64,000 nt of DNA from Chloroflexota bacterium. GTDB taxonomy: Bacteria > Chloroflexota > Limnocylindria > Limnocylindrales > CSP1-4. Within the stretch, counting starts at the first letter, position 1. The number at the start of each line of letters is the position of its first letter. The notes under the pieces are model-generated. The model saw only the letters and a list, made by a program, of their open reading frames with translations, was not told the origin of the DNA and did not search any database. Below, piece after piece: positions 9,246 through 18,073 of this stretch. The stretch is from contig CANJLL010000001.1 of the NCBI GenBank assembly GCA_947475545.1, positions 1-64,000 of the forward strand, read 5' to 3'. The translations under genes and the position numbers were made by a program.

Positions 9246-9665
9246 ATGGCGGCCATACTCGTCTACGACCACGCGACGATGTCCACCGGCCTCAAGGCGC
9301 TCGACGACGAGCACAAGACGCTGATCGCCAATCTCAACATCCTTGTCACGGCCATGGGGCAGGGCCAGGGCGCACAGGTCTGCCGGCAGGCCCTGGCCAA
9401 GGTCAAGGCGTATACCGTCAGCCACGTTGCGCATGAAGAGAAGTGCATGGTCCAGTTCCAGTGCCCGGTCGGGCAACTGAACGTGGATGCCCACAAGCTC
9501 TTCGTCAAGTCCGTCCCGGACTTCGAGGCTGTGCTGAACAGCAAGGGTCCCAGCCAGATGCTGGCGGCCCAGCTCTCAGGCCAGATCATGGGATGGCTGC
9601 GGACCCACATCCTCACCACCGACACCAAGCTCTGCGCCTGCGTTCCGGTGGGCACCATCGGCTGA
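9246..9665 (+). CDS. bacteriohemerythrin with one iron ligand substituted
   Basis: 139 residues. Aligning the spacing of the hemerythrin ligands (H-H-E-H-H-H-D) gives H23, H60, E64, position 79, H83, H121 and D126. Position 79 is Asn instead of His. The expected spacings E+15, +4 and H+5-to-D are otherwise kept. The family binds a di-iron centre and O2 and can act in oxygen storage or sensing. Extra cysteines occur at C67, C73, C130 and C132. The ATG follows caggaga by 4-5 nt. It stands alone, convergent with the ABC transporter. Confidence 0.82.
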   Translation: MAAILVYDHATMSTGLKALDDEHKTLIANLNILVTAMGQGQGAQVCRQALAKVKAYTVSHVAHEEKCMVQFQCPVGQLNVDAHKLFVKSVPDFEAVLNSKGPSQMLAAQLSGQIMGWLRTHILTTDTKLCACVPVGTIG

Positions 9666-9687
9666 CCGGATTCGTCATCTGCCCGGC

Positions 9688-9713
9688 CGCCGCCGGCCAC
9701 CTCGTCGGCGGCG
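9688..9713. terminator. GC hairpin between convergent genes
   Basis: cgccgcc and ggcggcg pair perfectly over 7 bp with a 12-nt loop, between the hemerythrin stop (9665) and the ATPase stop (9737). It is a candidate bidirectional terminator without a T-run. Confidence 0.35.
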
Positions 9714-9736
9714 CACGAGTTCCAGGGGCGCCGCGC

Positions 9737-10579
9737 CTACAGAATCTTGGCCAGGAACGCCTTCGTGCGGTCCTCGGTGGGGTTGGTGAAGAAGTGCTCG
9801 GGCGTTGCCTCCTCGACGACCCGGCCCTGGTCCATCATCACCACGCGGTCTGCCACCTCGCGGGCAAAGCCCATCTCATGGGTGACGACGATCATCGTCA
9901 TCCCCTCGTGGGCCAGCTCCTTCATGACCTCGAGCACCTCGCCGATCATCTCCTGGTCCAGCGCGCTGGTCGGTTCGTCGAAGAGCAGCAGGGCGGGCTT
10001 CATGGCGAGCGCCCTGGCGATCGCCACCCGCTGCTGCTGACCGCCGGAGAGCTGCGCCGGGTAGGCGTCCTTCTTCTGCGCCAGCCCCACCCGGGCCAGG
10101 AGCCCCTCGCCAATCGCCGTGGCCTCATCCCGGGCCATGCCACGGACCTGGGTGGGCGCCTCGATGATGTTCTCGAGCGCGGTCTTGTGGGGGAACAGGT
10201 TGAAGCGCTGGAAGACCATGCCGATCTCCTTGCGCTGCACGGCGATGCTCGACTCCTTGTCCTCGACCAGCTTGCCCTTGACCTCGCGGTAGCCGATGAG
10301 GCGGCCGTTCACCAGGATGCGGCCACCCTGGATCTTCTCGAGGTGGTTCACGCAGCGAATGAAGGTCGTCTTGCCCGAGCCCGACGGCCCGAGGATGACG
10401 ACGACCTCCCGGCGCTTCACCGCCAGCGTGACGTCCTGGAGGACGTGGACCTTGCCGTACCACTTGTCGACGTGCTGCGCGTCCACCATGAGGTTCGCTG
10501 AGCCCGCCGGCACGTCGCCGGCGACCCCAGGCAGGTCGCGACTGACGATGACGTCTGCCTGGGGCACGTCGGCGGTCAT
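9737..10579 (-). CDS. polar amino-acid ABC transporter ATP-binding protein
   Basis: 280 residues. Walker A GPSGSGKT is at 64-71, the Q-loop at FQRFNLFPH, the signature LSGGQ at 177-181, Walker B/D-loop [12 protein letters not shown] at 197-208 and the switch His in VVTHEMGF at 234. The pattern is that of GlnQ/HisP/ArtP-type ATPases (PAAT family). The ATG overlaps the permease stop by 4 nt (ATGA), supporting this start, although the first 30 residues are non-conserved and Met31 is an alternative. It is the last gene of an operon binding protein-permease-ATPase. It energises uptake of a polar amino acid. Confidence 0.93.
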   Translation of the reverse strand: MTADVPQADVIVSRDLPGVAGDVPAGSANLMVDAQHVDKWYGKVHVLQDVTLAVKRREVVVILGPSGSGKTTFIRCVNHLEKIQGGRILVNGRLIGYREVKGKLVEDKESSIAVQRKEIGMVFQRFNLFPHKTALENIIEAPTQVRGMARDEATAIGEGLLARVGLAQKKDAYPAQLSGGQQQRVAIARALAMKPALLLFDEPTSALDQEMIGEVLEVMKELAHEGMTMIVVTHEMGFAREVADRVVMMDQGRVVEEATPEHFFTNPTEDRTKAFLAKIL

Positions 10580-11367
10580 CGAATACCTCCGTTCTGGCCG
10601 GTGTGGCGGCCGATCCCGGTCAGGCGCGCCACCAGGCCCCGGTCCGGCTCGTTGCGGCTGAGGCCCGTCCCGAGCCGCATCTCGATCCGCCCCTGGACGA
10701 AGCCCCAGAGGGTGGTCAGCAACAGGTAGTAGACGCAGATGCCGATCAGCGGCTCAAACGGCTTGAACGTGCCGCCGTAGCGGTTCTGGGCGAGGAGCAG
10801 CAGTTCCGTGACGCCCACGACCGATGCGAGCGACGTGGTCTTGAGCATGTTGTTGAACTCGTTGCCGAGCGGCGGGACGATCACGCGCAGCGCCTGCGGC
10901 AGGACGATGCGCGACATCGTCTTGCCCGGCGTCATGCCCAGCGACTTGGCGGCCTCGGCCTGGCCCGGGTCGACCGACAGGATGCCGGCGCGGATGATCT
11001 CGCTCATGTAGGCGCCCTCGTTGATGCCGAGGGCCAGGGTGGCGGCCAGGAATGCGCCGCCGATCAGCTCGGGCAGGCTGCCGTACTGCTTGGGGAACGG
11101 GTCGAGGCCCAGCAGCGACGGGATGCCGTAGTAGAGCAGGGCAATCTGCACCAGGACTGGCGTGCCTCGGAAGACCCACACGTAGAGGCCGGCCGCGCGC
11201 TTCGCGACCAGGTTGCGCGAGCGGCTGCCCAGGGCCGCGAGGAGGCCCAGCATGATGCCCAGCACCTGTGCCAGCACCGCCATCAGCAGCGTGGTGACCA
11301 GCGCCCCGACCAGGACCTCACGCCAGGTAAAGGTGAAGTCCAGGAACTCCCTTGGATCGAATCCCAT
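10576..11367 (-). CDS. polar amino-acid ABC transporter permease
   Basis: 263 residues from the Met at 11367 ([15 protein letters not shown]). Several TM segments flank the inner-membrane transporter EAA loop ([14 protein letters not shown]), and [17 protein letters not shown] is typical of HisM/GlnP-type permeases. The same frame is open further upstream to 11595 and encodes the C-terminal end of a periplasmic binding protein (MRKDDAGMKAAIGTAID, VDKWGI). The permease domain was therefore probably translated as a fusion with the binding protein before an amber codon split it. Confidence 0.85.
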   Translation of the reverse strand: MGFDPREFLDFTFTWREVLVGALVTTLLMAVLAQVLGIMLGLLAALGSRSRNLVAKRAAGLYVWVFRGTPVLVQIALLYYGIPSLLGLDPFPKQYGSLPELIGGAFLAATLALGINEGAYMSEIIRAGILSVDPGQAEAAKSLGMTPGKTMSRIVLPQALRVIVPPLGNEFNNMLKTTSLASVVGVTELLLLAQNRYGGTFKPFEPLIGICVYYLLLTTLWGFVQGRIEMRLGTGLSRNEPDRGLVARLTGIGRHTGQNGGIR

Positions 11368-11595
11368 CCGCGCGCCTGCGGCCACGCTGGGACCGGGCGG
11401 CTGCACGACGCCCTGGGCAATGCCCCACTTGTCGACGATGGCCGCCATCGAGCCGTCGGCGACCATCGTGTCGATCGCGGTCCCGATCGCGGCCTTCATG
11501 CCGGCGTCGTCCTTGCGCATCGCGATCCCGATGGGCTGCGGATCGATCGGCGTGCCGCCGACCTCGAACTTGCCGGCGTTGTCCGGGAGGCTGGT

Positions 11596-12252
11596 CTAGT
11601 ACGCGACGACGGAGGAGTCGGTGGAGTAGGCATCAACGCGGCGGAGGCCGAGCTGCGAGAAGGCGTCGGTGTCCTTCTGGTAGCCCTTGATGTCGATCGG
11701 CGCCCTGCCGGCGGCCTTGAGCTCGGCGCCCTTGGCGGTCAGGGCGTCGAGGTTGGTGCTGCCCAGCTGGACCGCGACGCTCTTGCCGGACAAGTCGTCG
11801 AGCGTGTGGATGGCCTTTGGGTTGCCAATCGGCACGAGCAGTCGCTGGCCGATCTTGAGGTAGTCGACGAAGTCGACCATCTCCCGGCGCTTGGCGGTGT
11901 CGTTCAGGCCGGGGATGACGAGGTCGCACTTGCGGGCCTGGAGGGCCAGGATGATCACATCGAAGGGGGTGTTGTCGACCTCGGCGGTGACGCCCCAGTA
12001 CGTCGCGATCCGGGCCGCGATGTCGATGTCGGAGCCCTGCGCCGTGGTGCCGTCGGCCGCGTAGAACCCCTCGGGCGCGAAGCTGACGTCCGTGCAGAAG
12101 ACCAGCTTGCCGGCGGTCCTGATCCGGTCCGGGGCGGCCAGCGTGGCGGCGACGCGGGCAGTGGTGGGGGCGGCGGAGGGGGCCGGCGCGCAGCCGCCGG
12201 CAGACAGGGCCAGCGCCATGGCCGCAGCGAGCACGAGGGCAGATGGTCGCAT
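11596..12252 (-). CDS. amino-acid-binding lipoprotein, N-terminal part ending at an in-frame amber codon
   Basis: 218 residues. A signal peptide with a lipobox-like LSAGGC places the lipidated Cys at 21. The SBP family 3 fold follows, with LVFCTDVSFAPEGFY, a GSDIDIAARIA block and CDLVIPGLNDT. The frame stops at TAG (11598-11596) after DSSVVAY. Beyond it, the same frame continues with SBP sequence (TSLPDNAGKFEV, then PIGIAMRKDDAGMK) straight into the permease. The second lobe is thus incomplete in this ORF. A single C-to-T change (CAG to TAG) would explain it; sequencing error or true inactivation cannot be separated here. Confidence 0.82.
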   Translation of the reverse strand: MRPSALVLAAAMALALSAGGCAPAPSAAPTTARVAATLAAPDRIRTAGKLVFCTDVSFAPEGFYAADGTTAQGSDIDIAARIATYWGVTAEVDNTPFDVIILALQARKCDLVIPGLNDTAKRREMVDFVDYLKIGQRLLVPIGNPKAIHTLDDLSGKSVAVQLGSTNLDALTAKGAELKAAGRAPIDIKGYQKDTDAFSQLGLRRVDAYSTDSSVVAY

Positions 12253-12656
12253 TCCGGGCTCCTGTACGGGTGGAGGCTGGTGCCGGCGCAGAGGGCGTCA
12301 GGGCGGAGGTTCTCCACGGAGGGGCCGAACTTGATGAGACAGGGTGTGCCCTCGAGCGTCAAGCCCCACTTCGTCGGGGAACACCCCAGTTCGTGGTGGA
12401 GTAGCGCGCCGCCGCGCCGGTCCGGGGACGCGACCCGGTGCGAGCAAGCCCACCTACACTGGCGGCAACGAGCAGGGTCGAGCCAGACCAGGAGCAGGCG
12501 GTCACGTGAGCCGCGCTGGGCTGCGCGGAGACCCTGACGGCCCCGGGGGTTCGCGGAACCGGGCGCACGGGACCGGGCCCCGATCGGGCCCATCGATCAG
12601 CAGGCCAGGCTCTCGACCATCGAGGCGTCAGCAAACCAGCAGGAGACCGTCGCCGC
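12253..12656. other. gene-free stretch between the ABC transporter and topoisomerase genes
   Basis: Divergent intergenic region. I see no coding frame with family similarity, no tRNA and no clear inverted repeat. It must hold promoters for both directions, but no strong -35/-10 pair stands out. Confidence 0.55.
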
Positions 12657-14678
12657 ATGGCCCCTACCACCCGATCCGCCGCCCGCGAGGACTACTCGGA
12701 CGACGCGATCCAGAACCTGACCGACCGTGAGCATGTCCGGACCAAGATGGGCATGTACATCGGCTCGAAGGGGATCGAGGGCCTGCACCAGGTCATCCTG
12801 GAGATCGTCAGCAACGGCGTGGACGAGCACCTTGCCGGCTTCGCCACCGACATCTGGGTCACGATCCACAAGGACCACACGATCGTCGTCCGGGACAACG
12901 GGCGCGGCATCCCGATCGGCACCAGCACGACGGCCTACGGCGAGGAGATGCCCACCCCCCAGATGGTCTCGACCGTGCTCAAGGCCGGCGGCAAGTTCGC
13001 GGCGGCGGGCACCGGCGGGGCAGGCTACAACTCGAGCGGCGGCACCCACGGCATCGGGCTGAAGGCGGCCGCCTTCCTGTCGACCCGGTTCGAGCTCGAC
13101 GTCTGGCGCGATGGCCAGCACTACCAGCAGGCGATGACCGACGGCGCCGCGGTCATCGCCAGGCCGATCATCAAGCGGGCGAAGGGGGACCGACGCGGGA
13201 CGCAGGTCGGCTACCGCTTCGATCCCTCGTGCTTTGCCGCCGATACCCATGTCGATGCCGAGCGGGTCCTGGCGAAGCTGCGCGAGGTCAGCTACCCCTG
13301 TCCTGACCTGACGCTCCATTTCGAGGATCAGCGCGCGGACATCGTCGAGACGATCCGCGCGACTCGGGGCATCGAGGAGCTGGTCATCCGGCTGGCCGGC
13401 GATGACGACCCCCTCTGGAAGAACCCGATCCGCCTGACCCGCACCATCGAGCTGCCGGCCGGCCACGAGCGCAACTGGCTGCGCGAGACGCCGATCAGCG
13501 TGGTGCTGGACGTGGCGATCCTGCCGACCAACTCCACCGCGCCCGGCGAACGGAGCGCCGCCTACACCAACGTCATCCCCAACCCCGATGGCGGGCGCCA
13601 CGTGGCCGGCACCAAGTCGGGCATCGCCAAGGCGATGAAGGGCTACATGTCGGCCAACGCACTCACCAAGAGCGCGGACACCATCGAGACCGTGGACATC
13701 CTGCAGGGGCTCGCCTTCGTGGTGGCCGCCACGCTGCCCGAGCCCTCGTTCGCGGGCCAGCACAAGTCCAAGCTCGACACCCAGGAGATGGAGTCGATCG
13801 CCTACGACGCGGTCAAGGACTGGCTGGCCGACTGGCTGACCACGCACGAGAAGGACGCCAAGGCCTGGGCCAAGTCCGTCGAGGAGTTCCGCCTGGCGCG
13901 GGTCGAGTTCAAGAAGGTCAAGCAGTCGCTCCGCGAGCAGCGCAAGGGCCGGATCAACGCCCTGTCATCCAAGCTCGCCGCCCACCAGGGCGCACCCGCC
14001 GAGCGGGCCGAGCTCTTCATCGTCGAGGGCGACTCGGCCGGCGGCACGGCCAAGGCCGGGCGGGATTCGCGCTACCAGGCGATCTTCCCGCTGCGTGGCA
14101 AGCCCATGAATGTGCTGGGCGCCAAGCTCTCGACGATCGCGGCCAACATCGAGCTGGCGGCGATGATGGCGGCCGTGGGCCTGGAGCTCCGCGGGGAGTT
14201 CGTGGAAGCCGACATCCGCTACGGCAAGATCGTCCTGCTGGCTGACGCCGACCCCGACGGCGGCCACATCAGTCTGCTCCTGCTGCAGTTCCTCATGCAG
14301 GAGTTTCCCGACCTGATCCGCACCGGACGGGTCTACCTGTGCCGCCCGCCGCTCTTCCGGGTCAGCCACAAGCGAACGGGGGAGGCCCACCTCCTCGCGA
14401 ACGACGAGACGCTCACCCGGTTCATGAAGGGCAAGCGCGGCGACGACTGGGAGACCCAGCGGTTCAAGGGCCTGGGCGAGATGAACGACGAACAGCTGCG
14501 CTACGTCGCCTTTGACCCGGCGACTCGCGGCCCATTCCTCTACCAGGTCACCTTCGGCGATCATTCGTATGCGTCCGAGCTCATGACCGGGCTGATGGGC
14601 AAGGACACCACCTTCAAGCGCGACTGGATCCGCCGCTACGTCGCGGAGCTTGCCGGCGAGCACGGCACAGCCGCCTGA
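12657..14678 (+). CDS. type IIA DNA topoisomerase subunit B (GyrB/ParE-like, divergent)
   Basis: 673 residues. It has the GHKL ATPase with EIVSNGVDEHLAG, DNGRGIPI and SSGGTHGIGLKA (usually GGLHGVG). The Toprim domain carries ELFIVEGDSAGG near residue 455 and LLADADPDGGHIS near 530, where gyrase and Topo IV usually read TDADVDGxHI. The C-terminal RFKGLGEMN is canonical. With the next gene it forms the ATP-dependent strand-passing enzyme. The length fits GyrB/ParE, but the motif substitutions suggest a divergent clade, so I do not assign gyrB or parE. The spacer to subunit A is 15 nt. Confidence 0.9.
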   Translation: MAPTTRSAAREDYSDDAIQNLTDREHVRTKMGMYIGSKGIEGLHQVILEIVSNGVDEHLAGFATDIWVTIHKDHTIVVRDNGRGIPIGTSTTAYGEEMPTPQMVSTVLKAGGKFAAAGTGGAGYNSSGGTHGIGLKAAAFLSTRFELDVWRDGQHYQQAMTDGAAVIARPIIKRAKGDRRGTQVGYRFDPSCFAADTHVDAERVLAKLREVSYPCPDLTLHFEDQRADIVETIRATRGIEELVIRLAGDDDPLWKNPIRLTRTIELPAGHERNWLRETPISVVLDVAILPTNSTAPGERSAAYTNVIPNPDGGRHVAGTKSGIAKAMKGYMSANALTKSADTIETVDILQGLAFVVAATLPEPSFAGQHKSKLDTQEMESIAYDAVKDWLADWLTTHEKDAKAWAKSVEEFRLARVEFKKVKQSLREQRKGRINALSSKLAAHQGAPAERAELFIVEGDSAGGTAKAGRDSRYQAIFPLRGKPMNVLGAKLSTIAANIELAAMMAAVGLELRGEFVEADIRYGKIVLLADADPDGGHISLLLLQFLMQEFPDLIRTGRVYLCRPPLFRVSHKRTGEAHLLANDETLTRFMKGKRGDDWETQRFKGLGEMNDEQLRYVAFDPATRGPFLYQVTFGDHSYASELMTGLMGKDTTFKRDWIRRYVAELAGEHGTAA

Positions 14679-14693
14679 CAGGAGCACCACCAC

Positions 14694-17609
14694 ATGGCCC
14701 GCAAGCCCGTCTCCCTGCCCCCGGTGCCGACCGAGGATGGCGACATCGAGACCATCGACGTCGCCGGCTTCGGCGCGCTGTTTGCCGGTCCGTTTGGCCT
14801 GGCGGCGCTTGAGCGCGCCATCCCCGATGTGCGTGACGGCCTGATCCCGGTCCGCCGGCGCATCCTGTTCGGTGCCGACGAGATGGGCCTGCGCTTCGCC
14901 GGCAAGACGCGCAAGTCCGCGCAGCTCGTCGGCGAGGTGATGGGCAAGTACCACCCGCACGGCGACAGCTCCATCTACGGCGCGATCATCAACATGGCCG
15001 CGCCGTACGAGATCCGCTACCCCCTGCTGGTCGGACAGGGCAACATGGGCAGCATCGACGGCGACCCGGCGGCGGCGATGCGCTACACCGAGGTGAAGCT
15101 GTCGGCGCTCGGCGAGCAGATCGTGCGCGACCTCGAGAACGCCCGCGCGGCGATCGTCGACTGGGGACGCAACTACTCCGAGGAGCTGGCGGAGCCAGCG
15201 ACGCTGCCGTCACGGTTTCCGGTCCTGCTCGCCAACGGCACCACCGGCATCGGCTACGGGGACGCCACCTTCATCCTGCCCCACAACCTGCGCGAGCTGA
15301 TTTCGTCGGCCTGTGCGCTGATCGACGATCCCGCCCTGCCCATCGAACAGCTGGCCAAGCTGCTGCCCGGCCCCGACTTCCCGGGTGGCTCGCTCATCGT
15401 GGGCAACGATGACTGGACCCAGATCCTCGAAACGGGCCAGGGCCGGATCATCGCCCGGGCCCGGATGCACGTCGAGCAGGAGGCGCGCGAGACCCGTCTC
15501 GTCGTCACCGAGCTCCCGTTTGGCCTCCAGCGCGGCTTCAAGGACAACCAGAACCCCGGCGTCGAGGGCCGGATCGTCGAGCGGGTCAACGGCCAGGGCT
15601 ACACGGGCAAGCCGGTGGAGCCGGCGCTGGCCGGGATCGTCGCCGACGTCCGAAACGAGAGCAGCCGCGAGGCCGGAACCCGCCTGGTGATCGTGCTCGA
15701 GAAGGGCGTGACGCCCGAGCGGGCCGCGGCGGCGCTCTTCCGCTACACCGACCTCCAGTCGGCCTATTCGGTCAGCCAGAAGGTCTCGTCCCCGGCGGGG
15801 GGCGGGCTGGCCGTGGTCGAGCGCATGGGCACGCGCCACATCCTGCTCCGGTACGCCGCCTACCAGTTCGACGTGCTCACCCGCCGGACTCGCTACCAGC
15901 TGGAACGCGCCATCGATGCCCTCGCGCTCGAGGAGGCGATCATCGTCGCGCACGGCAACGCCGAGGAGCTGGTGCGCATGGCGAAGGTCGCCGCCAACCG
16001 CGAGGCGCTGGCGACCGCCATCGAGACCACCTACGCCGCCAGGCTCGACCCGGCCCCGGAACGCCGGCGGCGCCAGGCCGAGTTCATCGCCGATCTGCCG
16101 CTGCGCCGCTACGCCAAGCTCGACATGGACGGGACCCGCGAGCGGATCGGGCGCCTGCGCATCGAGATTGCCGAGTACCAGCGCCTGCTCGGGGCGCGCG
16201 ACGCCATGAATGGGCTGCTCAAGACCGAGCTGGGCGAGATCGCCACGAAGTTCGGCGATGACCGGCGGAGCGAGATCGACCTGAACGCCTCGGCCGAGGT
16301 GCCATCCCAGGACGACATCCTGCCCGACGAGCCGTGCTACCTCGTCGTGACCGCGTCGGGCCTGGTCGCCCGGCACGCGGCGACCGCGTTCCGTGCCCAG
16401 AAGCGCGGCGGCGCCGGGGCCACGGCGACCAAGGGCGACGACGACCCCATCGTCTCGTTGATCGGCGCCTCCACCCGTGACCGGCTCTGGCTCCTGACCG
16501 ATGCCGGCAACCTGTTCGGCTTGCGGGTCGCGGACATCGACGAGGTGCCGCGCGGCGGCAAAGGCACAAACGTCCGCCGGTTCCTCTCGATCGGCACCGA
16601 CGAGAAGGTCGTGCGCGCGGTCCGCCCGCCGGCCGATGGCGCCGGCGAGGTCGTCATCGCCACGGCCAACGGCAAGGTCCTGCGCAGCCGGATCAGCGAT
16701 TACGCCAACCTCAACGCCGCCGGCCTCAAGGCGATCGGCCTCGCAGGCGCCGATCGGATCATCGCGGCCGTCACGGCGGCCGCCGGGGTCCAGCTCCTGT
16801 TCGTGACGAGCGACGGATACGCGGCCCGGTGGGACATCGACGATGCCCCGATCAACGGGCGTGGGTCCCAGGGCGTGGCCTCGGTCTCGGTCGGTGCCGG
16901 GGCCACCGTGGTGAGCATGGATGTCGTGACGCCGGCGGATCCCCGCATGGTGCTCACGATCGGCACGACGGGCAAGGGCAAGCGCACCAAGCTCGCCGAA
17001 TACCCCACGAAGGGGCGCGCGATCCGGGGCGTCCGGGCGATGGACCTGGTCGCCGTCAATGGCGCCACCCCGCGGGTTGCGTTCTCGGCGGTGGTGAGCC
17101 CCCGTGACGACGTGATCCTGGCCACGCGGGCCGGCAAGGCGATCGTGACGGGCACCGACGAGATCCGCGCTGCCGCCAGGGACACGGCCGGCGTGGCCGT
17201 CGTCACGCCCGTGGCCAACGACGAAGTTGCCGTCGGGGCGGTCATCGGCACCGACAAGCCGGGCCAGGGGCCATCCGGGCAAACGGCCACGGCGAAGACC
17301 AAGCCAGTGGCCAAGCCTGCCGCGAAGGCCAAGCCGGCGGCCACCGCGAAGCCCGCGCCGGCAACGCCGCCGCTCAAGCCGGCAACGCCCACGGCTACCC
17401 CGAAGACCGGGCCGGCGGCAACGCCCCCGACGCCCAAGCCGGCCGCGCCGGCCGCGCCGGCCGCGCCCCCGACCAAGCCGGCCGCGCGGGCAATGCCCAC
17501 GGCTGCCCCGAAGACCGGGCCGGCGGCAACGCCCCCGACGAGCAGACCAGGTCCCGAGAGCACCAAGCCCGGGAAGCGCCAGCAGGGTGGGCCCGGCTTC
17601 TTCGAGTAG
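14694..17609 (+). CDS. type IIA DNA topoisomerase subunit A (GyrA/ParC-like)
   Basis: 971 residues. The N-terminal core has RRRILFGADEMGL, the HPHGDSSIY motif and AAMRYTEVKLS, with catalytic Tyr131 forming the 5' phosphotyrosyl bond. The C-terminal beta-pinwheel begins near 540. A GyrA-box-like sequence at about 567-580 reads AQKRGGAGATATKG, with an insertion and loss of the basic end relative to QRRGGKG. The last 110 residues are a low-complexity Lys/Pro/Ala/Thr tail (KPAAKAKPAATAKP) with a repeated block, probably disordered and DNA-binding. Cotranscribed with subunit B. Gyrase against Topo IV cannot be decided. Confidence 0.9.
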   Translation: MARKPVSLPPVPTEDGDIETIDVAGFGALFAGPFGLAALERAIPDVRDGLIPVRRRILFGADEMGLRFAGKTRKSAQLVGEVMGKYHPHGDSSIYGAIINMAAPYEIRYPLLVGQGNMGSIDGDPAAAMRYTEVKLSALGEQIVRDLENARAAIVDWGRNYSEELAEPATLPSRFPVLLANGTTGIGYGDATFILPHNLRELISSACALIDDPALPIEQLAKLLPGPDFPGGSLIVGNDDWTQILETGQGRIIARARMHVEQEARETRLVVTELPFGLQRGFKDNQNPGVEGRIVERVNGQGYTGKPVEPALAGIVADVRNESSREAGTRLVIVLEKGVTPERAAAALFRYTDLQSAYSVSQKVSSPAGGGLAVVERMGTRHILLRYAAYQFDVLTRRTRYQLERAIDALALEEAIIVAHGNAEELVRMAKVAANREALATAIETTYAARLDPAPERRRRQAEFIADLPLRRYAKLDMDGTRERIGRLRIEIAEYQRLLGARDAMNGLLKTELGEIATKFGDDRRSEIDLNASAEVPSQDDILPDEPCYLVVTASGLVARHAATAFRAQKRGGAGATATKGDDDPIVSLIGASTRDRLWLLTDAGNLFGLRVADIDEVPRGGKGTNVRRFLSIGTDEKVVRAVRPPADGAGEVVIATANGKVLRSRISDYANLNAAGLKAIGLAGADRIIAAVTAAAGVQLLFVTSDGYAARWDIDDAPINGRGSQGVASVSVGAGATVVSMDVVTPADPRMVLTIGTTGKGKRTKLAEYPTKGRAIRGVRAMDLVAVNGATPRVAFSAVVSPRDDVILATRAGKAIVTGTDEIRAAARDTAGVAVVTPVANDEVAVGAVIGTDKPGQGPSGQTATAKTKPVAKPAAKAKPAATAKPAPATPPLKPATPTATPKTGPAATPPTPKPAAPAAPAAPPTKPAARAMPTAAPKTGPAATPPTSRPGPESTKPGKRQQGGPGFFE
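17395..17540. repeat. duplicated segment in the topoisomerase A tail
   Basis: The block encoding PKTGPAATPPT occurs twice (about 17399-17431 and 17509-17541) with nearly identical DNA, separated by an Ala/Pro-rich spacer. Both lie in the low-complexity C-terminal tail of subunit A. Confidence 0.7.
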
Positions 17610-17846
17610 GGGGCAGTCGGGACCGGGCCCGCGCATCCAGCCTTCGCGGACCAGGGACGATCAGGCCGCCGACTGGTCGCCGCCAACGGCGCTGCGAGAT
17701 CCTGCGAGTCGGCGCCGGTCTCTGCCAGGAGGTACGCGCGCCGCTCTTCACGGACGTCGGGTGCCTCCCAAGTGCCAAGTTGGCGTCCGTCAGAGGACAT
17801 GCTTGTGTCCAGCCGACAACGGCGGCTCACTCGAACACACACCATG

Positions 17847-17938
17847 AATACCCCCACCGGGTATTGACAAGTCTCTTGTCAAGCCTCCCCCGGGGTCGTA
17901 AGATGCACGTAGCAGGGCCTGTCAAGACTTGACAGGCC
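17847..17938 (+). promoter_or_regulatory. dnaG-rpoD promoter with three inverted repeats
   Basis: A promoter-like pair TTGTCA (17876-17881), 17-nt spacer, TAAGAT (17899-17904) predicts a start near 17911. Around it are inverted repeats aataccc-N5-gggtatt (17847-17865), ttgacaag-N3-cttgtcaa (17864-17882, over the -35) and ggcctgtcaag-N1-cttgacaggcc (17916-17938, just after +1). The last two share the TTGACA/TGTCAA core, as expected for paired operators of one regulator. This would control dnaG and probably rpoD. All motif calls are by eye. Confidence 0.6.
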
Positions 17939-17963
17939 ATCGGTGTGTCCGGCTCCCTCCCGC

Positions 17964-17995
17964 GTCCGACCGCGGACCGGGGTCCGTCTGCGGAC
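17964..17995 (+). promoter_or_regulatory. mutually exclusive leader hairpins upstream of dnaG
   Basis: gtccg-N4-cggac occurs twice (17964-17977 and 17982-17995). The inner arms also pair with each other as cggacc-N2-ggtccg (17973-17986), so the outer hairpins and the middle hairpin exclude one another. This layout would suit attenuation or a protein-binding leader. It lies in the predicted 5' leader, about 80-110 nt before the dnaG start. Confidence 0.4.
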
Positions 17996-18062
17996 GAGCG
18001 CCAGGCACATCGCAACCCCGGGCGGGCCGCGGCGGTCTAAGCCTTGGGGGATCGCCCCGGGC

Positions 18063-18068
18063 AGGAGG
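18063..18068 (+). promoter_or_regulatory. ribosome-binding site deciding the dnaG TTG start
   Basis: A perfect AGGAGG lies 5 nt upstream of a TTG at 18074-18076. This favours the TTG over an in-frame ATG-initiated extension from 18044, which would place the Shine-Dalgarno sequence inside the gene. Confidence 0.75.
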
Positions 18069-18073
18069 TCTGG

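Larger units (their letters stand above)
17610..18073. other. gene-free region upstream of dnaG
   Basis: 464 bp without a supported gene. The left half (17610-17840) shows nothing recognisable. The right half holds three inverted repeats, a promoter-like pair and alternative hairpins, listed separately. Confidence 0.6.

Noticed and set aside
15210-17636. An 808-codon open frame antisense to topoisomerase subunit A
   Set aside because: Arg/Gly/Asp-biased shadow typical of high-GC DNA; the sense strand carries the complete catalytic motifs.
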